Below, piece after piece: positions 18,630 to 27,663 of a stretch of DNA of 64,000 nucleotides. The notes below the pieces were generated by a model. That model was not told the origin of the DNA and ran no database searches. It saw only the letters and a program-made list of their open reading frames with translations. The number at the start of each line of letters is the position of its first letter. Position 1 is the stretch's first letter. A program made the translations under genes and the position numbers. The DNA is from Serratia sarumanii (lineage in GTDB: Bacteria; Pseudomonadota; Gammaproteobacteria; Enterobacterales; Enterobacteriaceae), in assembly GCF_029962605.1 (NCBI RefSeq), contig NZ_CP124750.1:2170001-2234000 (forward strand), read 5' to 3'.

Positions 18630-21008
18630 ATGTCCAACAATGGCCCAGACTTGCGTAATGTGCTTTGGTACAACCAGCTTGGCATGCACGACGTTGACCG
18701 TGTCGGCGGCAAAAACGCCTCCCTCGGTGAAATGATCACCAATCTTTCCGATTTGGGCGTGGCCGTGCCGAACGGTTTTGCCACCACCGCACAGGCGTTT
18801 AACGATTTCCTCGAACAAAGCGGTGTTAACCAGCGCATCTATCAGCTACTGGATCAGACCGACGTTGACGACGTTGCACAACTGGCCAAGGCCGGCGCCC
18901 AGATCCGCCAATGGGTGATCGACACGCCGTTCCACGCCGAGTTCGAACGCGAAATTCATCAGGCTTACCAACAGCTCGCCGACGGCGAACCGGAAGCTTC
19001 CTTCGCGGTGCGCTCCTCCGCCACGGCGGAAGACATGCCGGACGCGTCCTTCGCCGGCCAGCAGGAAACCTTCCTCAACGTGCAGGGCATCGACGCCGTA
19101 ATGGTGGCGATCAAGCACGTGTTCGCATCGCTGTTCAATGACCGCGCCATCTCTTATCGCGTGCATCAGGGCTATGACCACCGCGGCGTGGCGCTGTCGG
19201 CGGGCGTACAGCGCATGGTGCGCTCGGATTTGGCCTCTTCGGGCGTGATGTTCACCATCGATACCGAGTCCGGTTTTGATCAGGTGGTGTTTATCACCTC
19301 CGCCTTCGGCCTGGGTGAAATGGTGGTGCAGGGCGCAGTGAACCCGGATGAGTTCTATGTGCACAAACCGACGCTGCAAAACGGCAAGCCGGCGATCGTG
19401 CGCCGCAACCTGGGTTCGAAAAAGATCCGCATGGTGTACGCGCCGTCGCAGGATCACGGCAAGCAGGTGCGCATCGAAGACGTGCCGGAAGCGCAGCGCA
19501 GCCGTTTCTCGCTAACGGATGACGAAGTGCAGGCGCTGGCGCAGCAGGCGATCCTGATCGAAAAACATTACGGCCGCCCGATGGATATCGAGTGGGCGAA
19601 AGACGGCCATACCGGCAAGCTGCTGATCGTGCAGGCGCGCCCGGAAACCGTGCGCTCCAACGAACAGACCATGGAGCGCTACCAGCTGAACGGCTCCAGC
19701 CCGGTGCTGGTGGAAGGCCGCGCCATCGGCCACCGCATAGGCGCCGGTCCGGTGAAAGTGATCCACGACATCAGCGAAATGGATCGCATCCAGCCGGGCG
19801 ACGTGCTGGTCACCGACATGACCGACCCGGACTGGGAACCGATCATGAAGAAGGCCGCCGCGATCGTCACCAACCGCGGCGGGCGTACCTGTCACGCGGC
19901 GATCATCGCCCGTGAGCTGGGGATCCCGGCGGTGGTGGGCTGCGGTCACGCCACCGACGTGCTGAAAGACGGCCAGAAAGTCACCGTGTCCTGCGCGGAA
20001 GGCGACACCGGCTTCGTTTACAGCGATATGCTGGATTTCAGCGTGCAGAGCTCCGAAGTGACCGAGCTGCCGGATCTGCCGCTGAAGATCATGATGAACG
20101 TCGGCAATCCGGATCGCGCCTTCGACTTTGCGCGTTTGCCGAACGAAGGCGTGGGCCTGGCGCGGCTGGAATTTATCATCAACCGCATGATCGGCGTGCA
20201 CCCGCGTGCGCTGCTGGAGTTCGATCAGCAGACGCCGGCGCTGCAAAACGAGATTCGCGCGCTGATGCAGGGTTACGATCATCCGGTCGAGTTCTACGTC
20301 GGCCGCCTGACCGAGGGCATCGCGACGCTGGGCGCCGCCTTCTGGCCGAAGCGCGTGATCGTGCGCCTGTCCGACTTCAAATCCAACGAGTACGCCAACC
20401 TGGTGGGTGGCGACAAGTATGAACCGCACGAAGAGAACCCAATGCTGGGCTTCCGCGGCGCCGGCCGCTACGTGGCCGACAGCTTCCGCGATTGCTTCGC
20501 GCTGGAGTGCGAGGCGGTGAAACGCGTGCGTAACGAAATGGGGCTGACCAACGTCGAAATCATGGTGCCGTTCGTGCGCACCGTGGCGCAGGCGGAAGCG
20601 GTGGTGGCCGAGCTGGCGCGTCAGGGGCTGAAACGCGGCGAAAACGGGCTGAAAGTGATCATGATGTGCGAGATCCCGTCCAATGCGCTGTTGGCGGATC
20701 AGTTCCTCGAACACTTCGACGGCTTCTCCATCGGCTCCAACGACATGACCCAGTTGGCGCTGGGGCTGGATCGCGACTCCGGCGTGGTGTCGGAGCTGTT
20801 CGACGAACGCAACGACGCGGTGAAAGCGCTGCTGTCGATGGCGATTCAGGCGGCCAAGCGCCACGGCAAATACGTCGGCATCTGCGGCCAGGGCCCGTCC
20901 GACCACGAAGACTTCGCCGAGTGGCTGATGGAGCAGGGCATCGACAGCCTGTCGCTTAATCCGGACACCGTGGTGCAGACCTGGATCAATTTGTCGAAAA
21001 AGAAATAA
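18630..21008 (+). CDS. ppsA: Phosphoenolpyruvate synthase
   Basis: 792 residues, the same size as E. coli PpsA. It contains the N-terminal PEP/pyruvate-binding domain, the phosphohistidine domain with [17 protein letters not shown] (His422 is the swivelling residue), and the C-terminal TIM-barrel domain with the Cys of GICGQGPSD. It makes PEP from pyruvate and ATP for gluconeogenesis. The start [18 protein letters not shown] matches the family. It is likely activated by Cra and controlled after translation by PpsR, encoded divergently. Confidence 0.97.
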   Translation: MSNNGPDLRNVLWYNQLGMHDVDRVGGKNASLGEMITNLSDLGVAVPNGFATTAQAFNDFLEQSGVNQRIYQLLDQTDVDDVAQLAKAGAQIRQWVIDTPFHAEFEREIHQAYQQLADGEPEASFAVRSSATAEDMPDASFAGQQETFLNVQGIDAVMVAIKHVFASLFNDRAISYRVHQGYDHRGVALSAGVQRMVRSDLASSGVMFTIDTESGFDQVVFITSAFGLGEMVVQGAVNPDEFYVHKPTLQNGKPAIVRRNLGSKKIRMVYAPSQDHGKQVRIEDVPEAQRSRFSLTDDEVQALAQQAILIEKHYGRPMDIEWAKDGHTGKLLIVQARPETVRSNEQTMERYQLNGSSPVLVEGRAIGHRIGAGPVKVIHDISEMDRIQPGDVLVTDMTDPDWEPIMKKAAAIVTNRGGRTCHAAIIARELGIPAVVGCGHATDVLKDGQKVTVSCAEGDTGFVYSDMLDFSVQSSEVTELPDLPLKIMMNVGNPDRAFDFARLPNEGVGLARLEFIINRMIGVHPRALLEFDQQTPALQNEIRALMQGYDHPVEFYVGRLTEGIATLGAAFWPKRVIVRLSDFKSNEYANLVGGDKYEPHEENPMLGFRGAGRYVADSFRDCFALECEAVKRVRNEMGLTNVEIMVPFVRTVAQAEAVVAELARQGLKRGENGLKVIMMCEIPSNALLADQFLEHFDGFSIGSNDMTQLALGLDRDSGVVSELFDERNDAVKALLSMAIQAAKRHGKYVGICGQGPSDHEDFAEWLMEQGIDSLSLNPDTVVQTWINLSKKK

Positions 21009-21038
21009 TGTCTCGGCCTCGCTGAGGCATTAACGCCG

Positions 21039-21066
21039 GGCCGCAGTTAACGCTGCGGCCTTTTTA
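21039..21066 (+). terminator. Terminator of ppsA
   Basis: Stem GGCCGCAG / CTGCGGCC with a 6-base loop, followed by TTTTT. Confidence 0.85.
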
Positions 21067-21119
21067 TTTCTGAATGTAAATAACGGCGCGTAAAATAATC
21101 AATTCGACGAAAAAAGAAT

Positions 21120-21231
21120 AAAAAAAAGCCCACCGTAGGAGATGGGCAAAGACTACACACAGCAATTCACATGTATGGCATTACATTGTTCAGAAAGGTT
21201 GCTTTAAAATCAGTGATTTGAAGCAATAGAT
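21120..21231 (-). ncRNA. rprA: RprA small regulatory RNA
   Basis: On the minus strand the 3' half GAATTGCTGTGTGTAGTC, then TTTGCCCATCTCC and a GCCCA-type terminator hairpin with eight U, is nearly identical to E. coli RprA. The 5' part forms a hairpin from TTGCTTCAAATCA and TGATTTTAAAGCAA (21198-21225), in the place of the E. coli 5' stem. RprA is an Hfq sRNA that activates rpoS translation and represses csgD. The start near 21231 is inferred from a TAGTAT -10 box at 21239-21244. It lies between ppsA and ydiK, as expected. The middle region diverges from E. coli. Confidence 0.9.
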
Positions 21232-21267
21232 GGCCATAATACTAGATTTTTGAACGCGACTAGTCAT

Positions 21268-21282
21268 TAAGAATCATCCTAA
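21268..21282. promoter_or_regulatory. RcsB box in the rprA promoter
   Basis: TAAGAATCATCCTAA matches the RcsB/RcsAB box TAAGAATATTCCTA closely. Its centre is about 44 bases before the inferred rprA start, and the -35 element is poor, as expected for an activator-dependent promoter. Confidence 0.8.
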
Positions 21283-21485
21283 TCGATAGCGGCATCACAT
21301 TTTATTTGCGGGAGTTATCTCTTTTTGCCGTTTGCAACAAACAGGGATTTACATTGCACCTTTCATTCGCGGTGCCGTAATCAATATATGGCGGCATTAT
21401 ATTGGGCGGAGATATTACTCGAATGGGGTAGGAATAACGGCAGGAGTGAAAAGTTCCGCCCGACGATGCGGGCGGAAAGGGGGAA
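21283..21485. other. Spacer between rprA and ydiK
   Basis: AT-rich, with no gene seen. Only part of the rprA upstream region and the 3' end of the ydiK transcript can be assigned here. Confidence 0.5.
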
Positions 21486-22586
21486 TTAGCGTTTTTCCAA
21501 ATCTTCGATGACTTGCTCCGGCGCGGTGGTCGGCTCCGGCGCTTCATCCATCCAGGCGGTCAGCAGGCGATAAGATACCGCCAACACCACCGGGCCGATG
21601 AACAGGCCAATCATGCCGAAGGCCAGCAAGCCGCCGATAACGCCGGACAGGATCAGCAGCAGCGGCAGATCGGCGCCCATGCGGATCAGCACCGGGCGCA
21701 GCACGTTATCCAGCGTAGCCACCACGCAGCTCCAGACCAGCAGCACGGTGCCCCAGGTGGTATCGCCGTGCCAGTACAGCCAGATGATGGCCGGCACCAG
21801 CACCAGCAGCGGCCCCAATTGCGCCACGCAGCAGATGAAGATCAGCATCGTCAGCAGAGTGGCGGCCGGAATGCCGCTCACCGCCAGACCGATGCCGCCC
21901 AGCACCGACTGCACCAGCGCAGTCACCACCACACCCAGCGCGACGGCGCGGATCGCCTGGCCGCCCAGCAGCACCGCCGCATCGCCGCGCGCAGAGCCGA
22001 GGCGCACCGCAAAGTGGCGGATGCCCAACGCCACCTGCTCGCCGCGCGCATACAACAGGGCGCTGAACAGCAGCATCAGCGCGCAGTGCAGCAGCAGACG
22101 GCCGATATGCGCGGCCTGCGCCACGAACCAGGTGGCGGTTTGGCCGAAGTACGGCTGCACCTTCGCCAGCAGCGCGGCGCCGCCGGCGTTAACCAGCGTA
22201 TGGTAGCTGGTATAGAGCCTGTCGCCGATCATCGGCACGGACTGCAGCCAGGCGAGATCGGGAATATGCAGTTTGCCCGGCGAGCTGGCCCAGGCGATCA
22301 GCGGCGCACTGTTATCCACCACGCTGCTGATCAGCAGAGAGATAGGCAAAATGAACAGCAGGATCAGCAGCAGGGTCATCACCAGCACCGCCAGCGAGCG
22401 GCGGCCCCACAGCAGCTTTTGCAGTTTGAGCAGCAGCGGCCAGGTGGCGATCACCACCATTCCCGCCCAGGCGAAGCCGAGAATGAACGGTTGGATCACC
22501 CAAAAACAGGCGACGATCATGATGGCGATAAACAGCACGCCGAAAATAATTCGCGGTAAGTCGTAACGCGATTGCGGGAGTGGCAT
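21486..22586 (-). CDS. ydiK: YdiK, AI-2E family inner-membrane transporter
   Basis: 366 residues with about eight hydrophobic segments. It has the AI-2E (formerly UPF0118/PerM) C-terminal pattern, including DNVLRPVLIRMGADLPLLLILSGVIGGL. By family it is an exporter or permease of unknown substrate. It keeps the E. coli place between rprA and ydiJ, and is transcribed away from ydiJ. The C-terminal tail after residue 345 is acidic and Pro-rich. Confidence 0.9.
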   Translation of the reverse strand: MPLPQSRYDLPRIIFGVLFIAIMIVACFWVIQPFILGFAWAGMVVIATWPLLLKLQKLLWGRRSLAVLVMTLLLILLFILPISLLISSVVDNSAPLIAWASSPGKLHIPDLAWLQSVPMIGDRLYTSYHTLVNAGGAALLAKVQPYFGQTATWFVAQAAHIGRLLLHCALMLLFSALLYARGEQVALGIRHFAVRLGSARGDAAVLLGGQAIRAVALGVVVTALVQSVLGGIGLAVSGIPAATLLTMLIFICCVAQLGPLLVLVPAIIWLYWHGDTTWGTVLLVWSCVVATLDNVLRPVLIRMGADLPLLLILSGVIGGLLAFGMIGLFIGPVVLAVSYRLLTAWMDEAPEPTTAPEQVIEDLEKR

Positions 22587-22651
22587 CAGTGGCTTCTCAT
22601 CCTGGTCAATTAAATCCCTGGCACCGGCGAATCGGGTGCCTGTCGGTCGGT

Positions 22652-22701
22652 TTATTACCGCCGGACGGCCGCCTGTGGCGGCGTTCGCAGGGCGGTAATA
22701 A
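22652..22701. repeat. Long nested inverted repeat between ydiK and ydiJ
   Basis: Outer arms TTATTACCGCC (22652-22662) and GGCGGTAATAA (22691-22701) are exact complements; inside them GCCGCC / GGCGGC also pair. The result is a 50-base hairpin or cruciform without a U tail. Confidence 0.7.
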
Positions 22702-22732
22702 TGTGAATGCCTTCACTAAACGAGTATGTTAG

Positions 22733-22751
22733 TTTTTAGTGTCACTAAAAA
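22733..22751. promoter_or_regulatory. 19-bp perfect palindrome upstream of ydiJ
   Basis: TTTTTAGTG, T, CACTAAAAA. A partial copy (CACTAAAC...GTTAG) stands just upstream at 22714-22733. It looks like a repressor operator about 80 bases before ydiJ; the regulator is not known to me. Confidence 0.55.
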
Positions 22752-22830
22752 ATAGGGTGGGTCTGAATTAAAGGCCCGATTCAGCGTACATCAGCGCATA
22801 AAAAATAGACGGACAGGGTCAAAAAAGCGA

Positions 22831-25800
22831 ATGATCCCACAGATTTCTCAGGCGCCCGGCCTCGTTCAACGGGTGCTCGACTTTTTGGAAGCACTGAAGC
22901 AAAACGGATTCAACGGCGATACCGCCACCAGCTATGCCGACCGGCTGACGATGGCCACCGACAACAGCATCTATCAGCTGTTGCCCGATGCGGTGGTGTT
23001 TCCCCGTTCCACCGCCGACGTGGCGCTGATCGCCCGCCTGGCCGGGGAAGAGCGATTCAATGCGCTGACCTTCAGCCCGCGCGGCGGCGGCACCGGCACC
23101 AACGGCCAGTCGCTCAATACCGGCATCGTGGTCGATATGTCGCGCCATATGAACCGCATTCTGGAGATCAACGTTGAACAAGGCTGGGTAAAAGTCGAAG
23201 CCGGGGTGATCAAGGATCAGCTGAATCAATATCTGCGGCCGTTCGGCTACTTCTTCTCGCCGGAACTGTCCACCAGCAACCGCGCCACCCTGGGCGGCAT
23301 GATCAATACCGACGCCTCCGGCCAGGGTTCGCTGGTGTACGGCAAAACCTCCGATCACGTGTTGGGCCTGCGGGCGGTGCTGCTGGGCGGCGAGATGATC
23401 GATACCCGCGCCATGCCGACGGCGCTGGCGGAAACGATTGCTCTGGACGAGACCGCCGAAGGGCGTATCTACCGCACGGTGCTGAACCGCTGCCGCGAGC
23501 AGCGCTCGCTGATCCTGGAGAAATTCCCCAAGCTCAACCGCTTCCTCACCGGTTACGATCTGCGCCACGTGCTGAGCGACGATCTGCAAACCTTCGATCT
23601 GACGCGCATCCTGACCGGCGCCGAAGGCACGCTGGCGTTTATCACCGAGGCGCGGCTGGACATCACGCCGCTGCCGAAAGTGCGTCGCCTGGTCAACGTG
23701 AAGTACGATTCCTTCGATTCGGCGCTGCGCAATGCGCCCTTTATGGTCGAAGCCAAGGCGCTGTCGGTGGAAACCATCGATTCCAAGGTGCTGAACCTGG
23801 CGCGTGAAGACATCGTTTGGCACTCGGTGAACGAACTGATCGCCGACGTGCCGGATAAAGAGATGCTCGGGCTGAACATCGTCGAGTTCGCCGGCGACGA
23901 TCGGGCGCTGATCGACGGCCAGATGGAAACCCTGTGTCAACGGCTGGACGAATTGATCGCGCAGCGGCAGGGCGGCGTGATCGGTTACCAGATCTGTGGC
24001 GATCTGTCGGGCATCGAGCGCATTTACAACATGCGCAAGAAGGCGGTCGGGCTGCTGGGCAACGCCAAAGGGCGCGCCAAGCCGATTCCGTTCGCCGAGG
24101 ACACCTGCGTGCCGCCGCAACACCTGGCGGACTATATCGTCGAATTCCGTCAACTGCTCGACGACCACCACCTGAGCTACGGCATGTTCGGCCACGTCGA
24201 CGCCGGGGTGCTGCACGTGCGCCCGGCGCTCGACATGTGCGACCCGCAGCAGGAGGTGCTGATGAAGCAGATCTCCGATCGGGTGGTGGCGCTGACCGCC
24301 AAATACGGCGGCCTGCTGTGGGGGGAGCACGGCAAGGGGTTCCGCGCGGAATACAGCCCTGAGTTCTTCGGCGAAACGCTGTATGAAGAGCTGCGCCGCA
24401 TCAAGGCGGCATTCGATCCGGATAACCGCCTGAACCCGGGCAAGATCTGTTCGCCGCTGGCGGTGGATGCGCCGATGATGCAGGTGGACGCGGTCAAGCG
24501 TGGCACCTTCGATCGCCAGATCCCGGTCGAAGTGCGCACCTCATTCCGCGGTGCGCTGGAGTGTAACGGCAACGGCCTGTGCTTCAACTTCGACGTGCGC
24601 AGCCCGATGTGCCCGTCGATGAAGATCAGCGGCAACCGCATTCATTCACCGAAAGGGCGGGCGACGCTGGTGCGCGAGTGGCTGCGTCTGTTGGCCGAGC
24701 AGGGCGTCGATCCGCTGGCGCTGGAGAAAGAGCTGCCGCAGCAGCGAGTCAGCCTGCGCGGTTTGATCGAAAAGACCCGCAACAGCTGGCATGCCAGCAA
24801 GGGCGAGTATGATTTCTCGCACGAAGTGAAAGAGGCGATGTCCGGCTGCCTGGCTTGCAAGGCCTGCTCCACCCAGTGCCCGATCAAGATTGACGTGCCG
24901 GGATTCCGTTCGCGCTTCCTGCAGCTCTACCACACCCGCTATCTGCGCCCGGTAAGCGACTACATGGTCGCCGGCGTGGAGAGCTATACCCCGTTGATGG
25001 CCCGCGCGCCGAAGGTGTTCAACTTCTTCTTCCGCCAGCCGTGGCTGCGGGAGATGAGCCGCAACGCCATCGGCATGGTCGATCTGCCGCTGCTGTCCAG
25101 CCCGACGCTGCGTCAGCAGCTGTCCGGCCACCGCGCGACCACGCTGACGCTGGAGCAGCTGGAAGGGCTGAGCGCCGATCAGCGCGCCGATCACGTGCTG
25201 ATCGTCCAGGATCCGTTCACCAGCTATTACGACGCCAAAGTGGTGGCGGACTTTGTCCGGCTGGTGGAGAAGCTCGGCTATAAACCGGTGCTGCTGCCGT
25301 TCTCGCCGAACGGCAAGGCGCAGCATGTGAAGGGGTTCCTGACGCGCTTTGCCCGCACCGCGCGCAAAACCGCCGATCTCCTCAACCGTATGGCGCAGCT
25401 CGGCATGCCGCTGGTGGGCGTCGATCCGGCGCTGGTGCTGTGCTACCGCGACGAATACCGCGAGATCCTCGGCGCCGAACGCGGCGATTTCCAGGTGCAG
25501 CTGGTGCACGAATGGCTGCAGCAGCGGATCGCGGATCGCGCCGAACAGCCGGCGACCGGCGAACCCTGGTATCTGTTCGGCCACTGTACCGAAACCACCG
25601 CGCTGCCGGCCAGCGGCCAACAGTGGGCGGCGATCTTCGCGCGCTTCGGCGCCAAACTGGAGAACGTCAGCGTCGGCTGCTGCGGCATGGCGGGCACTTA
25701 CGGCCATGAAGCCAAGAACCTGCAAAACTCGCTCGGCATTTATGAGCTATCATGGCACCCGACGCTGCAGCGTTTGCCGCGGCAGCGCTGCCTGGCGACC

Positions 25801-25887
25801 GGCTATTCCTGCCGCAGCCAGGTGAAACGCATCGAGGGCAATGGCGTGCGCCACCCCTTACAGGCACTTCTGGAGATGATTGAGTGA
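22831..25887 (+). CDS. ydiJ: YdiJ, FAD/[4Fe-4S] D-2-hydroxyacid dehydrogenase
   Basis: 1018 residues, full length for YdiJ. Domains in order: PCMH-type FAD binding (PRGGGTGTNGQSLNTG, about 88-103), FAD-oxidase C-terminal domain with FGHVDAGVLHVRP, a 4Fe-4S cluster motif CLACKACSTQCP (near 673) and a C-terminal CCG domain (GCCGMAG near 949). E. coli YdiJ acts on D-2-hydroxyglutarate, feeding electrons to the respiratory chain; the same is likely here. The ATG start has no strong ribosome site. The stop overlaps the GTG of menI. Confidence 0.93.
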   Translation: MIPQISQAPGLVQRVLDFLEALKQNGFNGDTATSYADRLTMATDNSIYQLLPDAVVFPRSTADVALIARLAGEERFNALTFSPRGGGTGTNGQSLNTGIVVDMSRHMNRILEINVEQGWVKVEAGVIKDQLNQYLRPFGYFFSPELSTSNRATLGGMINTDASGQGSLVYGKTSDHVLGLRAVLLGGEMIDTRAMPTALAETIALDETAEGRIYRTVLNRCREQRSLILEKFPKLNRFLTGYDLRHVLSDDLQTFDLTRILTGAEGTLAFITEARLDITPLPKVRRLVNVKYDSFDSALRNAPFMVEAKALSVETIDSKVLNLAREDIVWHSVNELIADVPDKEMLGLNIVEFAGDDRALIDGQMETLCQRLDELIAQRQGGVIGYQICGDLSGIERIYNMRKKAVGLLGNAKGRAKPIPFAEDTCVPPQHLADYIVEFRQLLDDHHLSYGMFGHVDAGVLHVRPALDMCDPQQEVLMKQISDRVVALTAKYGGLLWGEHGKGFRAEYSPEFFGETLYEELRRIKAAFDPDNRLNPGKICSPLAVDAPMMQVDAVKRGTFDRQIPVEVRTSFRGALECNGNGLCFNFDVRSPMCPSMKISGNRIHSPKGRATLVREWLRLLAEQGVDPLALEKELPQQRVSLRGLIEKTRNSWHASKGEYDFSHEVKEAMSGCLACKACSTQCPIKIDVPGFRSRFLQLYHTRYLRPVSDYMVAGVESYTPLMARAPKVFNFFFRQPWLREMSRNAIGMVDLPLLSSPTLRQQLSGHRATTLTLEQLEGLSADQRADHVLIVQDPFTSYYDAKVVADFVRLVEKLGYKPVLLPFSPNGKAQHVKGFLTRFARTARKTADLLNRMAQLGMPLVGVDPALVLCYRDEYREILGAERGDFQVQLVHEWLQQRIADRAEQPATGEPWYLFGHCTETTALPASGQQWAAIFARFGAKLENVSVGCCGMAGTYGHEAKNLQNSLGIYELSWHPTLQRLPRQRCLATGYSCRSQVKRIEGNGVRHPLQALLEMIE

Positions 25888-26300
25888 AATTGTGGAAACG
25901 TGAAACATCGCTGGAGCAGCTGAACCGCGCCGGCGACGGCTGCATGGTCAGCCATGTGGGCATCGAGTTTACCCAGCTGGGCGAGGATTTCCTCGAGGCC
26001 ACCATGCCGGTCGATGGCCGCACCCGGCAGCCGTTCGGGCTGTTGCACGGCGGGGCGTCGGTGGTGCTGGCGGAATCGATGGGATCGATGGCCGGTTACC
26101 TGTGCAGCGAGGGCGAGCAGAAAGTGGTGGGGCTGGAGATCAACGCCAACCACCTGCGCGCGGTGTTCGATGGCCAGGTGCGCGGGGTGTGCCGCGCACT
26201 GCACGTTGGCCGCCGTCATCAGGTGTGGCAAATCGAGATCTTCGACGCGCGCGATCGGCTGTGCTGCACCTCGCGTCTGACCACGGCGGTCATCGACTGA
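25884..26300 (+). CDS. menI: MenI/YdiI, 1,4-dihydroxy-2-naphthoyl-CoA hydrolase (hotdog thioesterase)
   Basis: 138 residues from a GTG start that overlaps the ydiJ stop (GTGA). The hotdog motif PFGLLHGGASVVLAES carries the catalytic Glu of the YdiI group; EGEQKVVGLEINANHLR is also typical. It releases 1,4-dihydroxy-2-naphthoate in menaquinone synthesis. It is translationally coupled to ydiJ. Confidence 0.93.
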   Translation: MKLWKRETSLEQLNRAGDGCMVSHVGIEFTQLGEDFLEATMPVDGRTRQPFGLLHGGASVVLAESMGSMAGYLCSEGEQKVVGLEINANHLRAVFDGQVRGVCRALHVGRRHQVWQIEIFDARDRLCCTSRLTTAVID

Positions 26301-26311
26301 TTCCCGCCGGT

Positions 26312-26334
26312 TTCCGCAGGCGATCGGCCTGCGG
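26312..26334. terminator. Hairpin between convergent menI and the Fur-box gene
   Basis: CCGCAGGC / GCCTGCGG with a 5-base loop and no strong U tract on either strand. It may end both transcripts weakly. Confidence 0.45.
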
Positions 26335-26345
26335 AGCCTTGCGCC

Positions 26346-26750
26346 TTACAGCTGAAACGGCACGCGTTTGACGAAGTCCTTCTGAAACGCGTTTGCCTTC
26401 TCCCAGGTGCCTTCCATTGCATATTTTTGGCAGATCAGCGTCAGCGTGTGGCGAGCGAAGTGGTAGCTTTGCACCCGAAAAAGCTGGCAGCGCTGTGGGT
26501 TGTTGATCTCGACGATCAGCCGGTTGTGCAGCTTGCTGAGCGCATGCAGGTAGCTGTCGTCGTCGCCGTTCTCCAGACACAGATTGGCCATGGTGAGGCT
26601 GACGCTGTTGTACCGCTTCAGGTGGTCGATATTGCATTCCGGGCGCCGCAGCGCCGCTTCGGCCATGTAAAAGTCCACCGTGGCATCGCGCACGCTGAAT
26701 TTGTAGTCATCAATCTTGCCCAGCAACCATGCGTTGATCGAAAGAGTCAT
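26346..26750 (-). CDS. Conserved-looking protein of unknown function behind a Fur box
   Basis: 134 residues from the ATG at 26750 (MTLSINAWLLGKIDDYKFSV); a TTG at 26765 would add five. No signal peptide, membrane segment or motif I can name. It is likely a small soluble, mostly helical protein with several Cys. A near-perfect Fur box lies 23 bases before the ATG, so it should be made under iron starvation. It occupies the place where E. coli has the unrelated ydiH, facing the Fur-box suf operon. An iron-related regulator or adaptor is a guess only. Confidence 0.75.
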   Translation of the reverse strand: MTLSINAWLLGKIDDYKFSVRDATVDFYMAEAALRRPECNIDHLKRYNSVSLTMANLCLENGDDDSYLHALSKLHNRLIVEINNPQRCQLFRVQSYHFARHTLTLICQKYAMEGTWEKANAFQKDFVKRVPFQL

Positions 26751-26772
26751 TGGCTTCGCGCTCAAATTACAA

Positions 26773-26791
26773 TTGAATGATAATCATTATC
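26773..26791 (-). promoter_or_regulatory. Fur box upstream of the unknown gene
   Basis: The core GATAATCATTATC (26779-26791) is identical to 13 bases of the Fur consensus; by my count the full 19-mer matches at 16 positions. Confidence 0.85.
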
Positions 26792-27200
26792 ATATAAACT
26801 GCCGCGTTGCCGATCAATCCCCGGCGCGGCGTTTTTTCATCGCGCGGGGGTGTAAAAGGCCGTCGACGACCCAATTTAATCCTGAGCGACTAAACTTTAA
26901 CCTGAGGGTGCGCGCTTGCGCCGCGCCACGAAATGCCGATAAACGCACATTTACGACAGACAGAATGCAGAAATAGGTATTTTCTATGAATGTTTAGATC
27001 GGCAACGCCCCGCGGCGCTGTAACGCTGACGGGCCACCGGGGAGTGCGGTACGGTGATGCAGGATAGAGAACAAATTCATAGGGATAGCATGCACGCCTT
27101 GCCGCCAGACGCCGCAAGTCGCCACGGGTGTCCCGTTGGCTTGCCGCGCGCCGCAGCGAAAAACCGCGCTCGCGGCGGATACCCCCGCAAAACAAACGGT
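26792..27200. other. Intergenic region between two Fur-box transcripts
   Basis: About 400 bases with no supported gene. In E. coli the small RNA RydB lies in the same interval, next to sufA; I cannot confirm a homologue by eye. No U-tailed hairpin is evident. Confidence 0.5.
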
Positions 27201-27219
27201 TGAAGTGATAATCGTTATC
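27201..27219 (+). promoter_or_regulatory. Fur box in the sufA promoter
   Basis: GATAATCGTTATC at 27207-27219 differs from the Fur core at one base. It is 59 bases before the sufA ATG. E. coli suf is repressed by Fur and activated by OxyR and apo-IscR; I could not place OxyR or IscR sites with confidence. Confidence 0.8.
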
Positions 27220-27277
27220 ACTAACATATAAGCAACCCAGATTGGCTGTGGCCAAACACGAGTGTGAGGTAGACCCT

Positions 27278-27649
27278 ATGCAAACGGAAAATGTCGGCAC
27301 TTTTTCTCTGGATGAAAATGTCTGGCAAGGCATTTCGCTCAGCGACAGCGCCGTACGACAAATAACCAAACTGATGCAGCAGGATCCGCAGGTGAAAGGG
27401 CTGCAGCTAGGGGTGAAACAATCCGGCTGCGCCGGCTTTGCCTATGTGCTGGATCTGACCCGCGAACCCGCCGATGACGATCTGCTGTTTGAGCGCGACG
27501 GCGCCAAACTCTATGTGCCGCTGAAGGCCATGCCGTTCATCGATGGCACCACGGTAGATTACGTCCGCGAAGGGCTGAATCAGATATTCAAATTTAACAA
27601 CCCTAAAGCTCAGCATGCCTGCGGGTGCGGCGAGAGCTTTGGCGTTTGA
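27278..27649 (+). CDS. sufA: SufA, A-type Fe-S carrier
   Basis: 123 residues from the ATG at 27278, behind GTGAGG; a longer frame from 27242 lacks support. The three cluster Cys are at 51, 115 and 117 (the C...CGC pattern), as in E. coli SufA. It receives clusters from SufBCD and hands them to apoproteins. It is the first gene of sufABCDSE, under the Fur box. Confidence 0.96.
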   Translation: MQTENVGTFSLDENVWQGISLSDSAVRQITKLMQQDPQVKGLQLGVKQSGCAGFAYVLDLTREPADDDLLFERDGAKLYVPLKAMPFIDGTTVDYVREGLNQIFKFNNPKAQHACGCGESFGV

Positions 27650-27663
27650 GCGATGCAATCAAC

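Noticed and set aside
19512..20906. 464-codon open frame antisense to ppsA
   Set aside because: His/Arg/Val-rich antisense shadow of a certain gene.
22819..24330. 503-codon open frame antisense to ydiJ
   Set aside because: Composition typical of antisense frames; it covers a well-conserved enzyme gene.
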